Shown here: one piece after another, positions 19,644-29,045 of the stretch
How positions within the stretch are numbered: position 1 is the stretch's first letter
How the letters are laid out: every line of letters begins with the position of its first letter
Assembly: GCA_029246385.1 (NCBI GenBank)
Contig: JAQWNG010000034.1
Coordinates: 62,001-126,000 of the forward strand
DNA length: 64,000 bases
Direction of reading: 5' to 3'
Source: Halioglobus sp.
GTDB taxonomy: Bacteria > Pseudomonadota > Gammaproteobacteria > Pseudomonadales > Halieaceae
Translations under genes and position numbers: made by a program
Notes under the pieces: generated by a model
The model's input: the letters and a program-made list of their open reading frames with translations, nothing else
What the model was told of the DNA's origin: nothing
Databases searched by the model: none

Positions 19644-20242
19644 AGAGCACCCTCATCAATGAAGAGGTCGTGGTGCTTGCTAGTGGTAATGCTGGAAAAT
19701 TGCGCGAGCTGAGCATGGTTCTGAGCCCCCTAAATATGACACTGAAGCCTCAAGCACAATTCGATGTGCCCGACGCAGAGGAAACTGGCTTCAGCTTTGT
19801 TGAAAATGCCATCATCAAAGCGCGTGCAGCCGCGCAACACACTGGACTGCCCTCAATTGCAGATGATTCTGGCATTGAGGTCGACCATCTAAACGGCGCT
19901 CCCGGTATTTACTCTGCACGATATTCAGGGGCCGGTGATGAGGCCAATAATGTCCGCTTATTGAAAGAGCTAGGAGAAACGCCCGAAGGGGAGCGAGGCG
20001 CTCGCTTCCAATGTGTGCTGGTCTACATGCGGCATGCTCTGGACCCCACACCCGTCATTTGTCAGGCCAGTTGGGAAGGGTTTATTTTGTTTGAGCCTCG
20101 AGGAAATAATGGCTTTGGCTATGACCCATTGTTTTATCTGCCTGAGTATCAGTGCACTTCTGCACAACTGTCACCTGCTATAAAAAATCGCATTAGTCAC
20201 CGCTCGAAGGCTAGCAGTCTTCTATTTGAAGCCCTGCGCTAG
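19640..20242 (+). CDS. rdgB: dITP/XTP pyrophosphatase (Ham1/RdgB)
   Basis: A 200-residue house-cleaning pyrophosphatase that removes dITP, ITP and XTP from the nucleotide pool. Motifs are LASGNAGKLRELS near the N-terminus, SFVENAIIKARAAAQ, IADDSGIEVDHLNGAPGIYS, and GNNGFGYDPLF. The start is TTG at 19640, overlapping the preceding stop by four bases. No in-frame ATG lies before the conserved core, and GTG 19670 would remove the beginning of the first beta strand. Confidence 0.94.
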   Translation: MKSTLINEEVVVLASGNAGKLRELSMVLSPLNMTLKPQAQFDVPDAEETGFSFVENAIIKARAAAQHTGLPSIADDSGIEVDHLNGAPGIYSARYSGAGDEANNVRLLKELGETPEGERGARFQCVLVYMRHALDPTPVICQASWEGFILFEPRGNNGFGYDPLFYLPEYQCTSAQLSPAIKNRISHRSKASSLLFEALR

Positions 20243-20247
20243 CGCTG

Positions 20248-21387
20248 ATGCCGCTCCCTCCTCTGGGACTTTATATTCACTTGCCTTGGTGCGAGCGCAA
20301 GTGTCCATATTGCGATTTCAATTCCCATGAAGCTACAGACATTCCCGAGGATCGCTATATTCGCGCCTTGTTGCAGGACTTACGCAAAGACTCTCCAATG
20401 GTGCAGGGACGAGCAGTAGACACTCTCTTTATTGGCGGCGGTACACCCAGCCTTTTTTCCGCTGCAGCGATTCAAAAACTGATGCGAGGTATTGCGGAGT
20501 TGATTCCACTCGCGCCAACACTAGAAGCGACAATGGAAGCCAACCCTGGAAGCGCAGATGCAGACAAATTTTACGCTTTCAAAGATGCAGGCATTAACCG
20601 ATTGTCAATTGGCATTCAGAGCTTCGACGATGCTCAGCTGCAGACGCTAGGCCGCGCACACACAAGCGATCAGGCCTATGCTGCGATTAATTTTGCACGT
20701 CAGGCTGGTTTCGATAGTTTCAATCTGGACATGATGCATGGACTTCCCGGCCAAACCTTACCCCGCGCCAAAATGGATTTACTTGCGGCCATTACCTGTA
20801 AGCCTTCGCACCTTTCCTGGTACCAACTGACCATTGAACCGAATACGGTTTTTCACAAGCATCCTCCGCTACTACCAATTGAAGATGAACTGGCAGACAT
20901 CCAACAATGCGGCGAGCAACTCCTTGCCGACAGCGGTTACGCGCAATATGAGGTGTCCGCCTACAGCAAAGAAGGCTTCAACAGCCGCCATAATAGTAAT
21001 TACTGGTCCTTTGGCGATTATCTGGGTATCGGTGCGGGTGCACACGGCAAAATCAGTTTTCCTGATGGGCGAATCAAACGCTATAACAAGAAACGGCAAC
21101 CAAAAGACTATATGTCGGCTACCACAAAGGTATTTGTCGCCAGCACTCGAACCCTCCATCGAGATGAAATCGTAGGCGAATTTATGATGAACGCACTGCG
21201 CCTGAATGACGGTTTTTCGTTACAGCAATTTACGTCTCGAACAGGATTGGATTGCGCACAGTTAGAACCGCAGCTAGAACGGCTCTGCCAGCGAGAATTG
21301 CTTGTGCGCGATAGAAATATCGTTAGGACTACGGAAGCAGGGCGGCGCTTTTTAGACAGTGTTGTTGCAACATTTTTCCATGACTGA
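20248..21387 (+). CDS. hemW: Radical SAM heme-related protein HemW
   Basis: A 379-residue radical SAM protein. The 4Fe-4S ligands are in LPWCERKCPYCDFNSH (C-x3-C-x2-C). Further motifs are TLFIGGGTPSLF, EANPGS, RLSIGIQSFDDAQL and DMMHGLPGQ. It resembles oxygen-independent coproporphyrinogen oxidase HemN, but the HemW group (shorter, with CxxxCxxC followed by F) acts as a heme chaperone rather than an oxidase. It begins five bases after rdgB, the typical context. Confidence 0.93.
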   Translation: MPLPPLGLYIHLPWCERKCPYCDFNSHEATDIPEDRYIRALLQDLRKDSPMVQGRAVDTLFIGGGTPSLFSAAAIQKLMRGIAELIPLAPTLEATMEANPGSADADKFYAFKDAGINRLSIGIQSFDDAQLQTLGRAHTSDQAYAAINFARQAGFDSFNLDMMHGLPGQTLPRAKMDLLAAITCKPSHLSWYQLTIEPNTVFHKHPPLLPIEDELADIQQCGEQLLADSGYAQYEVSAYSKEGFNSRHNSNYWSFGDYLGIGAGAHGKISFPDGRIKRYNKKRQPKDYMSATTKVFVASTRTLHRDEIVGEFMMNALRLNDGFSLQQFTSRTGLDCAQLEPQLERLCQRELLVRDRNIVRTTEAGRRFLDSVVATFFHD

Positions 21388-21388
21388 C

Positions 21389-22090
21389 CTACGGCTCTAA
21401 ACATGCAGCACGAGAGAAAATAAGGTCCCAAACGCCATGGCCAAGCCGCGCACCCCGCGTCTCAAACTTGGTAAGAGGACGATATTCAGGGCGGGGAGCG
21501 AACTGATGCTCACCACAGGTATTGTACAGCCCGTCGGCACTGCTAAGAACAGCCATCATCTGCCTCGCATAATTTTCCCAGTCGGTCGCTAAATGGAGAA
21601 TACCCCCTATCTTAAGCTTGCTTGTAAGTTGCGCAACAAAGGGCGACTGAATAAGTCGCCGTTTATGGTGGCGTCTCTTGTGCCAAGGGTCAGGGAAAAA
21701 AATTTGTATCGCGTCCAGCGATTCAATAGGAATACAGTCGCCTAAGATTTCCACTGCGTCATGGCAATACACCCGAAGATTCTCAATGCCGCGTTCTTCC
21801 ATACTGTGCAGCAACTTGCCGACACCAGGGGAATGCACTTCAATACCTATAAAATTTGTTTCTGGGCGGACCTCAGCCATTTCCACCAGCGATTGCCCCA
21901 TCCCAAATCCGATCTCCAATGTCCGCGGCCCGGAGCGACCAAACACTGTATCAAAAGCTATTTCACGGCCATCATATTCAAGGCCCCAGCGCTGCCAGTT
22001 CTCTTGAAGGGAACGTTTTTGAACCTGCGTCATACGACCGGTGCGCAACACATAACTGCGGATGCGCTTTTTCTTATCCAGATCCGCCAT
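21389..22090 (-). CDS. trmB: tRNA (guanine-N7-)-methyltransferase
   Basis: About 233 residues. It makes m7G46 in tRNA. Motifs are RSYVLRTGRMTQ, TLEIGFGMGQSLVEMA (SAM site), FIGIEVHSPGVGKLL, IQIFFPDPWHKRRHHKRRL and a C-terminal TKFETRGARLGHGVWDL. ATG 22090 has GAGAAG just upstream; ATG 22105 does not. It follows the DUF423 gene by 25 bases and converges with hemW at a one-base gap. Confidence 0.95.
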   Translation of the reverse strand: MADLDKKKRIRSYVLRTGRMTQVQKRSLQENWQRWGLEYDGREIAFDTVFGRSGPRTLEIGFGMGQSLVEMAEVRPETNFIGIEVHSPGVGKLLHSMEERGIENLRVYCHDAVEILGDCIPIESLDAIQIFFPDPWHKRRHHKRRLIQSPFVAQLTSKLKIGGILHLATDWENYARQMMAVLSSADGLYNTCGEHQFAPRPEYRPLTKFETRGARLGHGVWDLIFSRAACLEP

Positions 22091-22115
22091 GAGACTTCTC
22101 GCCATTACTACTGAA

Positions 22116-22493
22116 TCAGACCATAAGCTTCCAGCCCGCTGCGGCGAGACAGGCCCAGCCAGCGATCAATGCTAAGCCACCTAATGGGGTAATCGCTCCC
22201 AACCAGCGCATACCGGTGAAACTTAGCAGATAGAGGCTGCCAGAGAACACTAAAATTCCGATGACAAATAACCACCCACTGCTTTTCAGTAACACCGTCT
22301 GAGAGTGGCTCAGGGCCATCACACCAACCACTAAAAGCGCAAGGGTATGATAGAAATGATACTGAACGGCAGTTTCAAACACATTGAGTGCATGCTCATC
22401 CAGTCTTCCCTTGAGGGCATGCGCTCCAAACGCACCGAATAAAACGGCTGACATGCCACTAAAAGAAGCCAGAGTGATAAATACTTTTGCCAT
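22116..22493 (-). CDS. DUF423 family membrane protein
   Basis: A 125-residue protein with four predicted membrane helices. The family signature is FGAFGAHALKGRLDEHALNVFETAVQYHFYH (quoted in part: FGAFGAHALKG and AVQYHFYHTLALL), followed by FSGSLYLLSFTG and ITPLGGLALIAGW. The function is unknown; E. coli YgdD is a homologue. It lies between rpoH and trmB on the same strand. Confidence 0.88.
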   Translation of the reverse strand: MAKVFITLASFSGMSAVLFGAFGAHALKGRLDEHALNVFETAVQYHFYHTLALLVVGVMALSHSQTVLLKSSGWLFVIGILVFSGSLYLLSFTGMRWLGAITPLGGLALIAGWACLAAAGWKLMV

Positions 22494-22543
22494 CTACAGA
22501 GTATAGCGCAGAGATGATGAAACCGCCTCTGCTGTGAGGCTAT

Positions 22544-23398
22544 CTAGGCCGGGATGGCGACACGGAGCTTTTTCATCGCACTCTGTTCAAGCTGCCGGAT
22601 GCGCTCCGCAGAAACACCATGCTGCGCTGCCAATTCATGCAAGGTGGCCTTTTTCTCTGCCAACCAGCGCTGCGAAAGTATGTCACGGCTACGTTCATCT
22701 AAATCAGCCAAAGCATGGTGAAGCTGTGCTTCACTATTGTCCTGCCACTCACTAGATTCGAGTAACTGAGCAGGATCTCCACTGTGATCCTCAAGATAAT
22801 ACTGAGGAGCATGCCAACCATCATCATCTGCATCAGCCGGTTGGTCGTAGCCGAGGTCACGACTACTCAAGCGGCCCTCCATACGCTGCACTTCATGCAC
22901 GCCCACGCCCAGATCGTCTGCGATGGCCTGCGCCTCATCCACGCTTAACCAAGACAGCGTTTTTTTGGCACTACGCAGATTAAAAAATAATTTGCGTTGC
23001 GCCTTGGTCGTGGCAACTTTAACAATGCGCCAGTTGCGCAAAATAAATTCGTGCATTTCGGCTTTGATCCAGTGCACCGCAAAAGACACCAAACGAACAC
23101 CTTTCTCGGGGTTGTAGCGCTTGACCGCTTTCATCAGACCAGCATTACCTTCCTGAATCAAATCAGCCTCGGCGAGGCCATAACCGGAATAGCTGCGTGC
23201 AATGTGGACCACAAAGCGTAAATGCGACATCACTAACTCGCGCGCAGCCTGCACATTTTCGTTGTAATATAGATCTTCGCCCAGTTCGCGTTCGCGCTCT
23301 ATACTAAGCACCGGAATACGGCTCACAGCCTGCACATAAGCAGACAAGCTGCCGCCGGGCACCATCTGATCAACCGGTTGTAAACTCTTTTTCATCAT
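22544..23398 (-). CDS. rpoH: RNA polymerase heat-shock sigma factor sigma-32
   Basis: A 284-residue sigma-70-family factor. Region 2 includes VMSHLRFVVHIARSYSGYGL and the core-binding EADLIQEGNAGLMKAVKRYN; the RpoH box reads TTKAQRKLFFNLRSAK, which distinguishes it from other alternative sigmas; region 4 ends with SAERIRQLEQSAMKKLR. It directs transcription of chaperones and proteases. It follows ftsYEX on the same strand, as in many gammaproteobacteria, after a 152-base AT-rich gap. That gap contains a perfect CIRCE element 30 bases before the start codon, suggesting HrcA control in addition to the usual post-transcriptional control. Confidence 0.97.
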   Translation of the reverse strand: MMKKSLQPVDQMVPGGSLSAYVQAVSRIPVLSIERERELGEDLYYNENVQAARELVMSHLRFVVHIARSYSGYGLAEADLIQEGNAGLMKAVKRYNPEKGVRLVSFAVHWIKAEMHEFILRNWRIVKVATTKAQRKLFFNLRSAKKTLSWLSVDEAQAIADDLGVGVHEVQRMEGRLSSRDLGYDQPADADDDGWHAPQYYLEDHSGDPAQLLESSEWQDNSEAQLHHALADLDERSRDILSQRWLAEKKATLHELAAQHGVSAERIRQLEQSAMKKLRVAIPA

Positions 23399-23428
23399 TA
23401 CGTTTCTCGATTAGCTTGAATGATTATT

Positions 23429-23455
23429 TTAGCACTCAATGAGTTAGAGTGCTAA
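23429..23455. promoter_or_regulatory. CIRCE element (HrcA operator) upstream of rpoH
   Basis: TTAGCACTC (23429-23437), a nine-base spacer and GAGTGCTAA (23447-23455) match the canonical TTAGCACTC-N9-GAGTGCTAA in every position. HrcA binds this element and represses at normal temperature. It lies 30 bases upstream of the rpoH ATG, in the likely leader or promoter. The 75 bases beyond it are AT-rich, with a TATAAT at about 23490 on the minus strand, but I cannot fix a single promoter. hrcA itself is not in the window. Confidence 0.92.
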
Positions 23456-23550
23456 TCCTAGAAAAGTTCCATAATATTAAAAAAATACACATTATATTAT
23501 ATTAAATTCAATGAGTTACAGGATAAAGTCTTAACAAGCGCGCGGGCGCT

Positions 23551-24534
23551 CTAGCGCGGCTGAATACGGGCCAAATGACGCGAGACCGCGAGCCAGGCAC
23601 CTGCTAGACCGAGCAAACCGCCTAAAATTACGAGATTTAAGCTACCCATGACCCCGAGCCCACTAAGCTGAAATGCACTCTCATAGAGCGTCGCTAAATT
23701 ACTTATTGGCCTTTCAAGGGACCACAGTGCCGCTGATACCAAGAGAGCGGCCAAGACTCCCCCGCCGACGCCATACCAGAGTCCGGTATACAAAAATGGC
23801 CTTCTCACGAAACCGTTACTTGCACCTACTAACTTGACGATCACAATCTCATCTCGACGGCTTTCAATCGCAAGCCGGATGGTATTGCCCAGAATTAGCA
23901 TGACTCCAATGACCAGCATCCCACCTATCGCCAAGACCAGACGGCGACTGAGCACCATCAGGCTGTTCAGCCGCTGCAGCCACTCCATATCCAATACCGC
24001 CTCCGCCACATCTGAATTGCCCTGCAGTTCGGTACGCAGTGCCGACACTCCGCGTCCGTCTAGGCCGGCATCAGGTGTCACCAAAATTAAATCCGGCAAC
24101 GGGTTTGCCTGCAGGCTAGCCAGTACATCTGCAAACCCAGACAGCGTGCGAAACTCGTCCAAAGCCTCCTCGCGTAAAATAACTCGTGTATCGCTAACGT
24201 CTTGTCTCGCGCTCAACTCAACTTCAATTTCTCGTAATCTGTCGAGGGAGACTTCCCTCTGCAGGAAAAGAGAGATTTGCGCTGGACTATCCCAGCCAGC
24301 ACTCACCTTGTTCACATTGTCCAATGCAACATTCAATCCAACCGGCAGGGCGAGTGCAATACCGATCACCAGCCATGTCAAGAAACTAGCGCCCGGACTG
24401 TCGACCACTCGCATCAGACTATCGGCAGCCGACAGACGGTGATGCCGTATCCAAGCTTTGACATGCCCGCGCAAGTCCGTGCGACTCAAGCTAGCGCCTT
24501 CTTTGCGCCGAACACTGTCGTGCTGGCCCATCAC
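23551..24534 (-). CDS. ftsX: Cell division protein FtsX
   Basis: A 327-residue inner-membrane subunit of the FtsEX complex, which links the Z-ring to septal peptidoglycan hydrolase activation. A cytoplasmic N-terminal tail is followed by a membrane helix (about residues 50-72), a periplasmic domain, and three C-terminal helices with the family segment AIESRRDEIVIVKLVGASNGFVRRPFLY. Its start (GTG 24534, or ATG 24531) overlaps the ftsE stop, indicating translational coupling. Confidence 0.95.
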   Translation of the reverse strand: MMGQHDSVRRKEGASLSRTDLRGHVKAWIRHHRLSAADSLMRVVDSPGASFLTWLVIGIALALPVGLNVALDNVNKVSAGWDSPAQISLFLQREVSLDRLREIEVELSARQDVSDTRVILREEALDEFRTLSGFADVLASLQANPLPDLILVTPDAGLDGRGVSALRTELQGNSDVAEAVLDMEWLQRLNSLMVLSRRLVLAIGGMLVIGVMLILGNTIRLAIESRRDEIVIVKLVGASNGFVRRPFLYTGLWYGVGGGVLAALLVSAALWSLERPISNLATLYESAFQLSGLGVMGSLNLVILGGLLGLAGAWLAVSRHLARIQPR

Positions 24535-25196
24535 TACGCTCCACCGCTGACCAAACGGCCTTGGCTTAACGTAATAATACGGTGACGTAAACGCGAAATC
24601 AGGACCAAGTCATGGCTGGCGATTAAGACGGTAACGCCTACCCGATTAAACGCCTCGAACAGATTCATAATTTCAGCCGACAAAGCCGGATCGAGATTTC
24701 CAGTAGGCTCGTCCGCCAGCAGAATTTTTGGCTTCCCCACCACCGCCCTGGCAATACCCACACGCTGCTGTTCTCCGCCGGACAGCGCAAGGGGCATGGC
24801 TCGTTCCCGGTTCAGCAACCCTACTTTATCTAGGGCGGCACGCACTCGTCGCCCAATCTCTCGAGCATCGTAGCCCGCTATAATCAACGGCAGCGCCACA
24901 TTATCGAATATCGTTCGATCAAACAGCAGCTGATGATTCTGGAACACGACGCCTATGCTGCGACGATGTTGTGGAATGCCGCCGGGGCGAACCGCAGCCA
25001 AATTTTGCTCATTGACGATGACTTGCCCGCGAGTGGGCCTATCCATCAGCATTATCAGGCGCAGCAGTGTACTTTTGCCGGCGCCCGAATGTCCGGTAAG
25101 AAAAACGAGTTCATTCTGGGCTATCTCGATGCTGATTTCCCGCAAAGCGTCATGCCCTCCGTCATAGCGCTTACTAACTCGGTCGAAGCTAATCAT
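24534..25196 (-). CDS. ftsE: Cell division ATP-binding protein FtsE
   Basis: A 220-residue ABC ATPase. Walker A is GHSGAGKST, the signature LSGGEQQRVGIARA, and Walker B ILLADEPTGNLDP. With FtsX it forms a type VII-like ABC complex at the division septum. The gene overlaps ftsY by four bases and ftsX by one, forming a tight ftsYEX unit. Confidence 0.97.
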   Translation of the reverse strand: MISFDRVSKRYDGGHDALREISIEIAQNELVFLTGHSGAGKSTLLRLIMLMDRPTRGQVIVNEQNLAAVRPGGIPQHRRSIGVVFQNHQLLFDRTIFDNVALPLIIAGYDAREIGRRVRAALDKVGLLNRERAMPLALSGGEQQRVGIARAVVGKPKILLADEPTGNLDPALSAEIMNLFEAFNRVGVTVLIASHDLVLISRLRHRIITLSQGRLVSGGA

Positions 25197-26290
25197 GCAG
25201 GGGTGTCACCCCCATCAAACAATGCCTCAATGAAGGTCTCTGCCTCGAAAGGGCGCAGATCATCGGCAGCTTCGCCTACCCCTATAAATCGGATCGGAAG
25301 CCCCAGTTTTTTTGCGATCGCAAAGATGACTCCGCCTTTGGCGGTACCGTCCAACTTCGTCAACGTGAGGCCTGACACGCCTACCCAGCGCTGAAAATGT
25401 TCGGCTTGAGACAGTGCATTCTGCCCCGTGCCAGCGTCCAAAACTAACATGATTTCATGCGGCGCAGACGCGTCAATTTTACTCATAACCCGGACCACTT
25501 TCTCCAGTTCCTCCATGAGGTTATCCTTGTTATGTAGACGACCGGCCGTATCAGCAATCAGGATATCTACTTTCCGCGCTCGGGCTGCTTGCAATGCGTC
25601 AAAAATGACAGACGCGCTGTCCGCCCCCGTATGCTGCGCTATGACCGGCACATCGTTGCGTGCTCCCCATACCTCGAGTTGCTCAACTGCTGCCGCCCGA
25701 AATGTATCACCCGCGGCAAGCATAACGGAATGTCCCGCGCTCATATAATGTTTCGCCAATTTACCGATAGTGGTCGTCTTACCAACCCCATTGACGCCTA
25801 CCATTAAAATGACAAACGGCTCATGCCTATGAACCTCCAATGGTTCCTCACAGGGCCGCAGCAATGCCAACAGTTCCTCCTGCAGGGCGCCCTGCAGTGC
25901 GTCCGGTCGCATCAGCTCATTGCGTGAGACACGCTGCATAAGCCGGTCAATAATTTCTACCGTGGCATCAACGCCAACATCCGCCAACAGCAGGCGGGTC
26001 TCTAACTCTTCAAAAAGCTCTGCATCAATTTCTTTACGGCCCAAAAACAAGGTGCCAAGGCCCTGCAATAACGTATCGCTAGTGCGGCCCAAGCCACGAC
26101 GTAAGCGGGATAACAAGCTACCTTTTGGCGGTGACGATGATTCTTGCTCTAATTCTAGTTCTGGCGCAACCACTGAAACGTCAGCCATATGCTTCTGTGC
26201 TTGAAGCACATCATCGCCGGCTACTGCCGAGCTTTTATCAGATAGTGCTTGTTCTGCTGATATTTGGCTTTTTCGTTTAAAAAATTTCAT
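25193..26290 (-). CDS. ftsY: Signal recognition particle receptor FtsY
   Basis: A 365-residue SRP GTPase that docks ribosome-nascent chain complexes at the membrane. The first 70 or so residues form an acidic A-domain (LELEQESSSPPKG). The NG domain has G1 GVNGVGKTTTIGKLA, DTFRAAAVEQLEVW, DTAGRLHNK, and TKLDGTAKGG. The start at ATG 26290 has a weak ribosome site, but the MKFFKRKSQ beginning is reasonable. It is the first gene of ftsYEX-rpoH and divergent from rsmD. Confidence 0.96.
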   Translation of the reverse strand: MKFFKRKSQISAEQALSDKSSAVAGDDVLQAQKHMADVSVVAPELELEQESSSPPKGSLLSRLRRGLGRTSDTLLQGLGTLFLGRKEIDAELFEELETRLLLADVGVDATVEIIDRLMQRVSRNELMRPDALQGALQEELLALLRPCEEPLEVHRHEPFVILMVGVNGVGKTTTIGKLAKHYMSAGHSVMLAAGDTFRAAAVEQLEVWGARNDVPVIAQHTGADSASVIFDALQAARARKVDILIADTAGRLHNKDNLMEELEKVVRVMSKIDASAPHEIMLVLDAGTGQNALSQAEHFQRWVGVSGLTLTKLDGTAKGGVIFAIAKKLGLPIRFIGVGEAADDLRPFEAETFIEALFDGGDTPA

Positions 26291-26370
26291 ATATGCCGTG
26301 CTAGAGTATCGAGATGAAAATGATAGTTGTGCCCAGCCGCTATCTTACCACCCTTGGATTCGGCGGAGAA

Positions 26371-26952
26371 ATGACAAGATCAGGCAAACACAGCGGAAAG
26401 CGTCAACAGCTACGAATCATTGGTGGGCAGTGGCGTGGTCGAAAACTCTCATTTACGCCCGCCGACGGCTTGCGCCCAACAGGGGACAGAATAAGAGAAA
26501 CGCTGTTCAATTGGTTGGCGCCAACGATTCACGGAGCACGATGTGTTGACCTGTTTGCAGGGAGCGGCGCACTTGGACTAGAGGCGCTTTCGAGAGGGGC
26601 GATCCACTGCGACTTTGTCGACAGCTCCAATGCAACCGTGAGCCAAGTGAGCGACCACCTCAAAACACTTGTGGCCGCGGATCGAGGTCGGTGCCACTCC
26701 ATTTCAGCGCAGCAGTTTCTAGAGATCACAACTCAAGCGTATGACATCGTATTTATTGATCCACCCTTCATGCAACAATTAGCGAAGCCCATCTGCGAAG
26801 CACTGGCGAAGAGACCCTTATTGAGTAAGGGCGCGCTGGTGTATGTTGAGACGGCGGCGATGGACTCACCTCCCGAAGTTCCGGCAAACTGGAGGGTGCA
26901 CCGAGAGAAGGTTGCGGGTGGCGTTGCGTATCGCCTATTCAGCCTTGGCTAA
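26371..26952 (+). CDS. rsmD: 16S rRNA m2G966 methyltransferase
   Basis: About 193 residues from ATG 26371. Core motifs are RIIGGQWRGRKLSF, GLRPTGDRIRETLFNWL, CVDLFAGSGALGLEALSRGA (SAM site; 20 residues) and the catalytic DPPF in IVFIDPPFMQQ. It methylates G966 of 16S rRNA. The chosen start has GGCGGAG just upstream and gives a length close to E. coli RsmD (198); ATG 26314 is possible but adds 19 residues without family resemblance. It is divergent from ftsY, as in many gammaproteobacteria. Confidence 0.93.
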   Translation: MTRSGKHSGKRQQLRIIGGQWRGRKLSFTPADGLRPTGDRIRETLFNWLAPTIHGARCVDLFAGSGALGLEALSRGAIHCDFVDSSNATVSQVSDHLKTLVAADRGRCHSISAQQFLEITTQAYDIVFIDPPFMQQLAKPICEALAKRPLLSKGALVYVETAAMDSPPEVPANWRVHREKVAGGVAYRLFSLG

Positions 26953-26987
26953 TCAAACAAACGTCGCCCAGTTACAACGCGTGCTAA

Positions 26988-27545
<558 letters not shown>

Positions 27546-27557
27546 CTTAGTGACAAT

Positions 27558-28370
27558 TTAGCGCTGGCAGGTAGCGCAGAATACGCTGCTGCGCTGCCCC
27601 AAGCGTACCTCCCTTAACGCAGCGTCGCAACACGTACAGGGCTGACCCGCCCGTCCATAAACCAAAAGTCGTTGCGCGAAGTACCCGGGGCTACCGTCAC
27701 CCCCAACAAAATCTCTCAGCGTTGTTCCACCTTGATCTATCGCGGAAGTAAGTACTTGCTTTATGTTTTTGGCCAAACGCTGATAGCGGGCTGCTGAAAT
27801 CCTTCCTGCAGCGCGATCTGGACGGATTCCGGATATAAACAGCGCCTCGTTAGCATAAATGTTACCGACACCAACCACCACTTTGCCGTCCATGATGAAA
27901 TTCTTAACGGGACTCTTGCGGCCCCGGGAACGCTGATACAAAACATCGCCGTCAAACTGTGAAGAAAGGGGCTCCGGCCCAAGGTGAGCCAGTAACGGGT
28001 GATTCTCGCCAGCACCCAACCAAAGAAAGCATCCAAAGCGTCGAGGATCGTGGTAGCGCAGGCATACCTCATCGTCCAGCAGAACATCGATATGATCATG
28101 ACGGGCGGGGGAGGCATCGGCATCGACCAAACGCAGGGACCCAGACATTCCCAAATGAACCAGTAGCGAGCCTGTCTGTGTTCGAAAGAGCAGATATTTA
28201 GCGCGGCGTTCTACTGACTCGATGATCTGCCCAACCAGCAAAGTGGCCAATTGATTAGGCACTGGCCAGCGCAACCGCGGCTCTCGAACAACTACCCCGG
28301 CGATCGCCCGACCGACACAATGCGGCTCGACGCCTCGACGGGTGGTTTCAACTTCTGGCAGTTCAGGCAT
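27558..28370 (-). CDS. mutM: Formamidopyrimidine-DNA glycosylase
   Basis: A 270-residue base-excision repair enzyme for 8-oxoguanine. The N-terminal [13 protein letters not shown] supplies the catalytic Pro (after Met removal) and Glu. [12 protein letters not shown] contains the conserved Lys/Met region, and the zinc finger closes the protein: CTCC, 16 residues, then CATC. The helix-two-turn-helix segment [12 protein letters not shown] is present. It lies downstream of rpmB-rpmG, separated by their terminator, on the same strand. Confidence 0.97.
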   Translation of the reverse strand: MPELPEVETTRRGVEPHCVGRAIAGVVVREPRLRWPVPNQLATLLVGQIIESVERRAKYLLFRTQTGSLLVHLGMSGSLRLVDADASPARHDHIDVLLDDEVCLRYHDPRRFGCFLWLGAGENHPLLAHLGPEPLSSQFDGDVLYQRSRGRKSPVKNFIMDGKVVVGVGNIYANEALFISGIRPDRAAGRISAARYQRLAKNIKQVLTSAIDQGGTTLRDFVGGDGSPGYFAQRLLVYGRAGQPCTCCDAALREVRLGQRSSVFCATCQR

Positions 28371-28412
28371 GGCAGAGTATCTTTTTATGCTATCGAGTAA
28401 CGGGCCTTAAAA

Positions 28413-28440
28413 CAAAAAACCCCAGCTATGGCCAGGGTTT
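28413..28440 (-). terminator. Rho-independent terminator after rpmG
   Basis: On the minus strand AAACCCTGGC and GCTGGGGTTT form a 10-bp stem (two G-T pairs) around a CATA loop, followed by a run of T. It lies 27 bases after the rpmG stop and ends the rpmB-rpmG transcript before mutM. Confidence 0.8.
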
Positions 28441-28466
28441 CGATCGTCAATTTCTCGGAAAGAAGA

Positions 28467-28622
28467 TTACTTAATTTTACCTTCCTTATACATGACATGC
28501 TTGCGCACGACGGGGTCATATTTTTTCATTTCCAGTTTGTCGGGCGTGGTACGCTTATTCTTGTCTGTGGTGTAAAAGTGTCCAGTACCAGCAGATGAAT
28601 TCATTCTGACCTTATCTCTCAT
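28467..28622 (-). CDS. rpmG: Ribosomal protein bL33
   Basis: A 51-residue protein read directly from the sequence: it starts [20 protein letters not shown] and ends [18 protein letters not shown]. This is a classic short bL33 of the large ribosomal subunit. It has no zinc-binding Cys pairs, so it is the zinc-independent form. The start has AGGAG upstream (minus strand AAAGGAGAATTGCG). It lies 12 bases after rpmB and is followed by a clear terminator. Confidence 0.97.
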   Translation of the reverse strand: MRDKVRMNSSAGTGHFYTTDKNKRTTPDKLEMKKYDPVVRKHVMYKEGKIK

Positions 28623-28634
28623 CGCAATTCTCCT

Positions 28635-28871
28635 TTAAACCTTTTCGCCGCGAGCGCGGAGATCCTCTAGCACTTGCTCGATCCCCAACTTGTCAATAAT
28701 ACGCATGCCCTTGGTCGAAACCCGCAAGCTCACAAAGCGCTTCTGTGACGGCAACCAAAAACGATGTTGGTGCAGATTGGGCAAAAACCGGCGACGAGTG
28801 CGATTCTTTGCATGTGATACGTTATTACCCGATACCGGGCGCTTCCCGGTGACCTGACAGACTCTAGCCAT
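28635..28871 (-). CDS. rpmB: Ribosomal protein bL28
   Basis: A 78-residue large-subunit protein. It starts [20 protein letters not shown] and continues with [14 protein letters not shown], the bL28 signature. ATG 28871 is the family start and is preceded by GGGAGAGAAACATC; the longer frame from 28913 is leader. It is the first gene of the rpmB-rpmG pair, with a good promoter candidate at 28964-28992. Confidence 0.98.
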   Translation of the reverse strand: MARVCQVTGKRPVSGNNVSHAKNRTRRRFLPNLHQHRFWLPSQKRFVSLRVSTKGMRIIDKLGIEQVLEDLRARGEKV

Positions 28872-28963
28872 GATGTTTCTCTCCCAAAATAGACGCGGGA
28901 TTGCCAATAACAATACGTGTGATTTCGCGACCTAACCGAGACACAGGCCGCGCAAAGCGCGAC

Positions 28964-28992
28964 TTTATACCAGAACGCCCAACCCATAGCAA
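28964..28992 (-). promoter_or_regulatory. Candidate sigma-70 promoter of rpmB-rpmG
   Basis: On the minus strand, TTGCTA (28987-28992) and TATAAA (28964-28969) are 17 bases apart. That is 4/6 and 5/6 matches to consensus with ideal spacing, about 95 bases upstream of the rpmB ATG. A second weaker pair lies closer to the gene. Motif match by eye. Confidence 0.55.
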
Positions 28993-29045
28993 GCGCTTCG
29001 AAGTAAGCGGGAGGATACGACAGGGGGCGTTGCACGCACTCCGCC

